DNA from: Chloroflexota bacterium
GTDB lineage: Bacteria; Chloroflexota; Anaerolineae; Caldilineales; Caldilineaceae
DNA: 38,512 bases
Direction of reading: 5' to 3'
NCBI GenBank assembly: GCA_018969295.1
Contig: JAGWYN010000034.1
Location: forward strand, 8,001 to 46,512
Under the pieces are notes generated by a model. It saw only the letters and a program-made list of their open reading frames with translations. It did not search any database and was not told the DNA's origin. Shown piece by piece: positions 37,096 to 38,512 of this stretch (position 1 is the first letter of the stretch; the number at the start of each line of letters is the position of its first letter). A program made the position numbers and the translations under genes.

Positions 37096-38106
37096 ATGCA
37101 GACGATAAAAATACCGAAGACCGACCTGACCCCCTCTCTGCTTTGTCTGGGCGGCGTGCCGCTTGGCAGCGTTCTGGACGAGCGGCGCTCCTTCGCCCTG
37201 CTTGATGCTTTTGTGGCCCAGGGCGGTACCTTTCTCGATACAGCCAGGGTCTATGCAGACTGGCTGCCCGGCGAGCGCAGCACCAGTGAAAAGACCATCG
37301 GCCGCTGGCTGAAACAGCGCAGGCAGCGCAATCGCCTCGTCATCGCCACCAAGGGTGCCCATCCAGAGTTGACCGCCATGCACAGACCGCGCCTGGATCG
37401 CGCCTCGATTGTCGCTGACCTCGATCAGAGCCTGCGCAATCTCCAGACCGACGTGATTGACCTCTACTGGCTCCATCGCGACGATCCGCTGACGCCTGTT
37501 GCCGTGATTCTCGACACGCTGCAAGATCAGCTGCGCGCCGGCAAGATTCGCGCCTACGGCTGCTCGAATTGGCGCGCCGAACGCATTGCCGCCGCACAAG
37601 CCTGCGCCCAGAGCCAGGGCTGGCCCGGCTTTGTCGCAGATCAGATGCTGTGGAGCCTTGCCGCCGTGGCGCAGGAGACGCTGCCTGACCCCACGATGGT
37701 CGCCATGCAGGGCGCCCTCTTTGATCTGCACGCTGCCAGCGGCCTGCCGGCCCTGCCCTATGCCGCGCAGGCCAACGGTTACTTCCAGCGTGCCGCCGAG
37801 GGCACGCTGGACGGGATGAATGCTGCCAGCCGCCTTCTCTACGACACGCCTGAAAATCGTCGCCGCAGCCAGGCTGTGCAGGCGCTCGCTGCCGAGACCG
37901 GCCGGTCGATCAGCGCCATTGTGCTGGGCTACCTGCTGGGACAGCCCTTTCCTGTTTTGCCGATTGTCGGCTGTCGCACGGTGACACAGGTGGAAGACAG
38001 CTGCTCTGCCACCGATGCACCGCTGCATGCGGCCGAGATTGCCAGGATCGAAGGCCGCGCAGGAGATGGCACACCCGTCCCCGCTGAAACCTTTCCTGTG
38101 CAATGA
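37096..38106 (+). CDS. aldo/keto reductase
   Basis: 336 aa from ATG 37096, with GGGAGGG 7 bases upstream; ATG 37090 is too close to it and TTG 37042 unlikely. An AKR (beta/alpha)8 barrel with catalytic Asp and Tyr in TFLDTARVYADW, Lys in VIATKGAHP and His in DLYWLHRDDP. The AAETGRSISAIVLGYLLGQPFPVLPIVGCRT segment is the usual NADPH phosphate-binding end. The insert after GKIRAYGCSNW is typical of larger AKR members acting on sugars or xenobiotics. Substrate unknown. GC content returns to that of the core genes. Confidence 0.9.
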   Translation: MQTIKIPKTDLTPSLLCLGGVPLGSVLDERRSFALLDAFVAQGGTFLDTARVYADWLPGERSTSEKTIGRWLKQRRQRNRLVIATKGAHPELTAMHRPRLDRASIVADLDQSLRNLQTDVIDLYWLHRDDPLTPVAVILDTLQDQLRAGKIRAYGCSNWRAERIAAAQACAQSQGWPGFVADQMLWSLAAVAQETLPDPTMVAMQGALFDLHAASGLPALPYAAQANGYFQRAAEGTLDGMNAASRLLYDTPENRRRSQAVQALAAETGRSISAIVLGYLLGQPFPVLPIVGCRTVTQVEDSCSATDAPLHAAEIARIEGRAGDGTPVPAETFPVQ

Positions 38107-38397
38107 TGCGATCATAGCATCTCCTTCCGGCGCAACGGACTCGCTTGCCCCCCACACCTCCTCCGCGCCGACATTCCGACCGGCCGTCGCCAGGCAGCGA
38201 ATCACCGCCTCCAGACCATGCAGCGCGTCTTCTTGCAGCGCATCGTGTGCCACAGCCTACATCGCTCTTGTGTTCAACACACAGACAAAGGCACTTTCGT
38301 CGTCGCACAACGCTGCTTTATGGAGCTGATCGGAGAAGCGCTCTTGCAGCGTCTTATCGACGAAGAAATCCTCGCCCTATCGACGCCTACAGCGGTC
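38107..38397. other. region without a convincing gene
   Basis: Several short frames are open on both strands but none has a start site with a Shine-Dalgarno or a recognisable family. The most protein-like reading is on the minus strand at about 38255-38368 (EDFFVDKTLQERFSDQLHKA), broken by TAG codons on both sides. It could be a remnant. Confidence 0.3.
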
Positions 38398-38422
38398 AGA
38401 TTTTCCGTTAAACGGAAAATCT
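38398..38422. promoter_or_regulatory. operator-like inverted repeat
   Basis: AGATTTTCCGTT and AACGGAAAATCT form perfect 12-bp arms around one A (38410). It lies just upstream of a strong promoter (38439-38467), a place for a dimeric repressor or activator. It is followed by AACCGTTTTTG, so read as RNA it could also act as an intrinsic terminator for the reductase transcript. Confidence 0.55.
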
Positions 38423-38438
38423 AACCGTTTTTGTGCCC

Positions 38439-38467
38439 TTGACAAGCCGGAAAGGGCGTGATAGAGT
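38439..38467 (+). promoter_or_regulatory. strong sigma70-type promoter reading out of the window
   Basis: Perfect -35 TTGACA (38439-38444), 17-base spacer, -10 TAGAGT (38462-38467) preceded by TGA, an extended -10. The gene it drives starts beyond 38512. Confidence 0.65.
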
Positions 38468-38468
38468 A

Positions 38469-38506
38469 CAAAAAGTAGCCAGTTGTTGTATTTTGTGCAA
38501 AAAGTA
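38469..38506 (+). repeat. direct repeat after the promoter
   Basis: CAAAAAGTA occurs at 38469-38477 and again at 38498-38506, a 29-base period, just downstream of the -10. It may be a pair of regulator sites or chance in an AT-rich stretch. Confidence 0.35.
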
Positions 38507-38512
38507 TCTGCG

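Noticed and set aside
37003..38253. A 416-codon minus-strand frame opposite the aldo/keto reductase
   Set aside because: The plus strand has all four AKR catalytic residues; the minus frame is a complement shadow.
38218..38424. A 68-codon plus-strand frame at the right end
   Set aside because: No Shine-Dalgarno, no recognisable family, and it runs into the operator-like palindrome.

Overview
The window reads as a chromosomal stretch from a GC-rich, free-living bacterium. My best guess is a member of the Chloroflexota (Caldilinea/Anaerolineae-like). This is inferred from the combination of a type 2 isopentenyl-diphosphate isomerase coupled to a polyprenyl synthase, a CoA-ligase/acetyltransferase fusion, LysM surface proteins and the general protein style; no rRNA or other marker settles it. 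Genes are dense, often overlapping or a few bases apart, and extended -10 promoters (TGnTATAAT type) recur. I saw no tRNA, rRNA, CRISPR array or intact transposase.

Layout. 1-5316 (+): the end of an L,D-transpeptidase, an AIR-synthase-like protein, an FtsX/MacB-type permease and two tandem ABC ATPases, all overlapping or nearly so. 5554-6588 (+): an orphan iron-binding lipoprotein of the ferric-transporter type, facing 6746-8344 (-), a secreted Cna-B-like/LysM protein; a 30-bp palindrome lies between them. 8680-10739 (+): isoprenoid genes fni and a prenyl diphosphate synthase. 10815-14288 (-): a 2-oxo-acid dehydrogenase operon (E1 alpha, E1 beta, E2) without E3. 14530-20797 (+): a PLP sulfur-amino-acid enzyme, a methyltransferase, an M20 dipeptidase and a large CoA-ligase/GNAT fusion. 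20812-26566 (-): an operon of a LysM protein, a small basic protein, asnS, a WecA/TagO-type transferase and an ABC-F ATPase. 26633-27898 (+): an HtrA-type protease.

27997-35180 is the most interesting part. A ybbA-ybbP-tesA cluster (ABC ATPase, FtsX-like permease, GDSL esterase lipoprotein) is split by about 2.9 kb of visibly AT-richer DNA. That insert carries, on the opposite strand, a PaeR7I/XhoI-type restriction endonuclease, a beta-class DNA methyltransferase and a GyrI-like protein. Its right edge is a decayed second copy of ybbA (12-bp deletion in the Walker A region, about 360-bp internal deletion, frameshift), directly in front of ybbP. Beyond tesA lies a single-chain DUF262/DUF1524 (GmrSD-like) protein, a second likely anti-phage gene, then an aldo/keto reductase.

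The right end (38398-38512) holds a strong promoter with an operator-like inverted repeat that must drive a gene outside the window. All functions are read from sequence motifs and family knowledge; no search was run.
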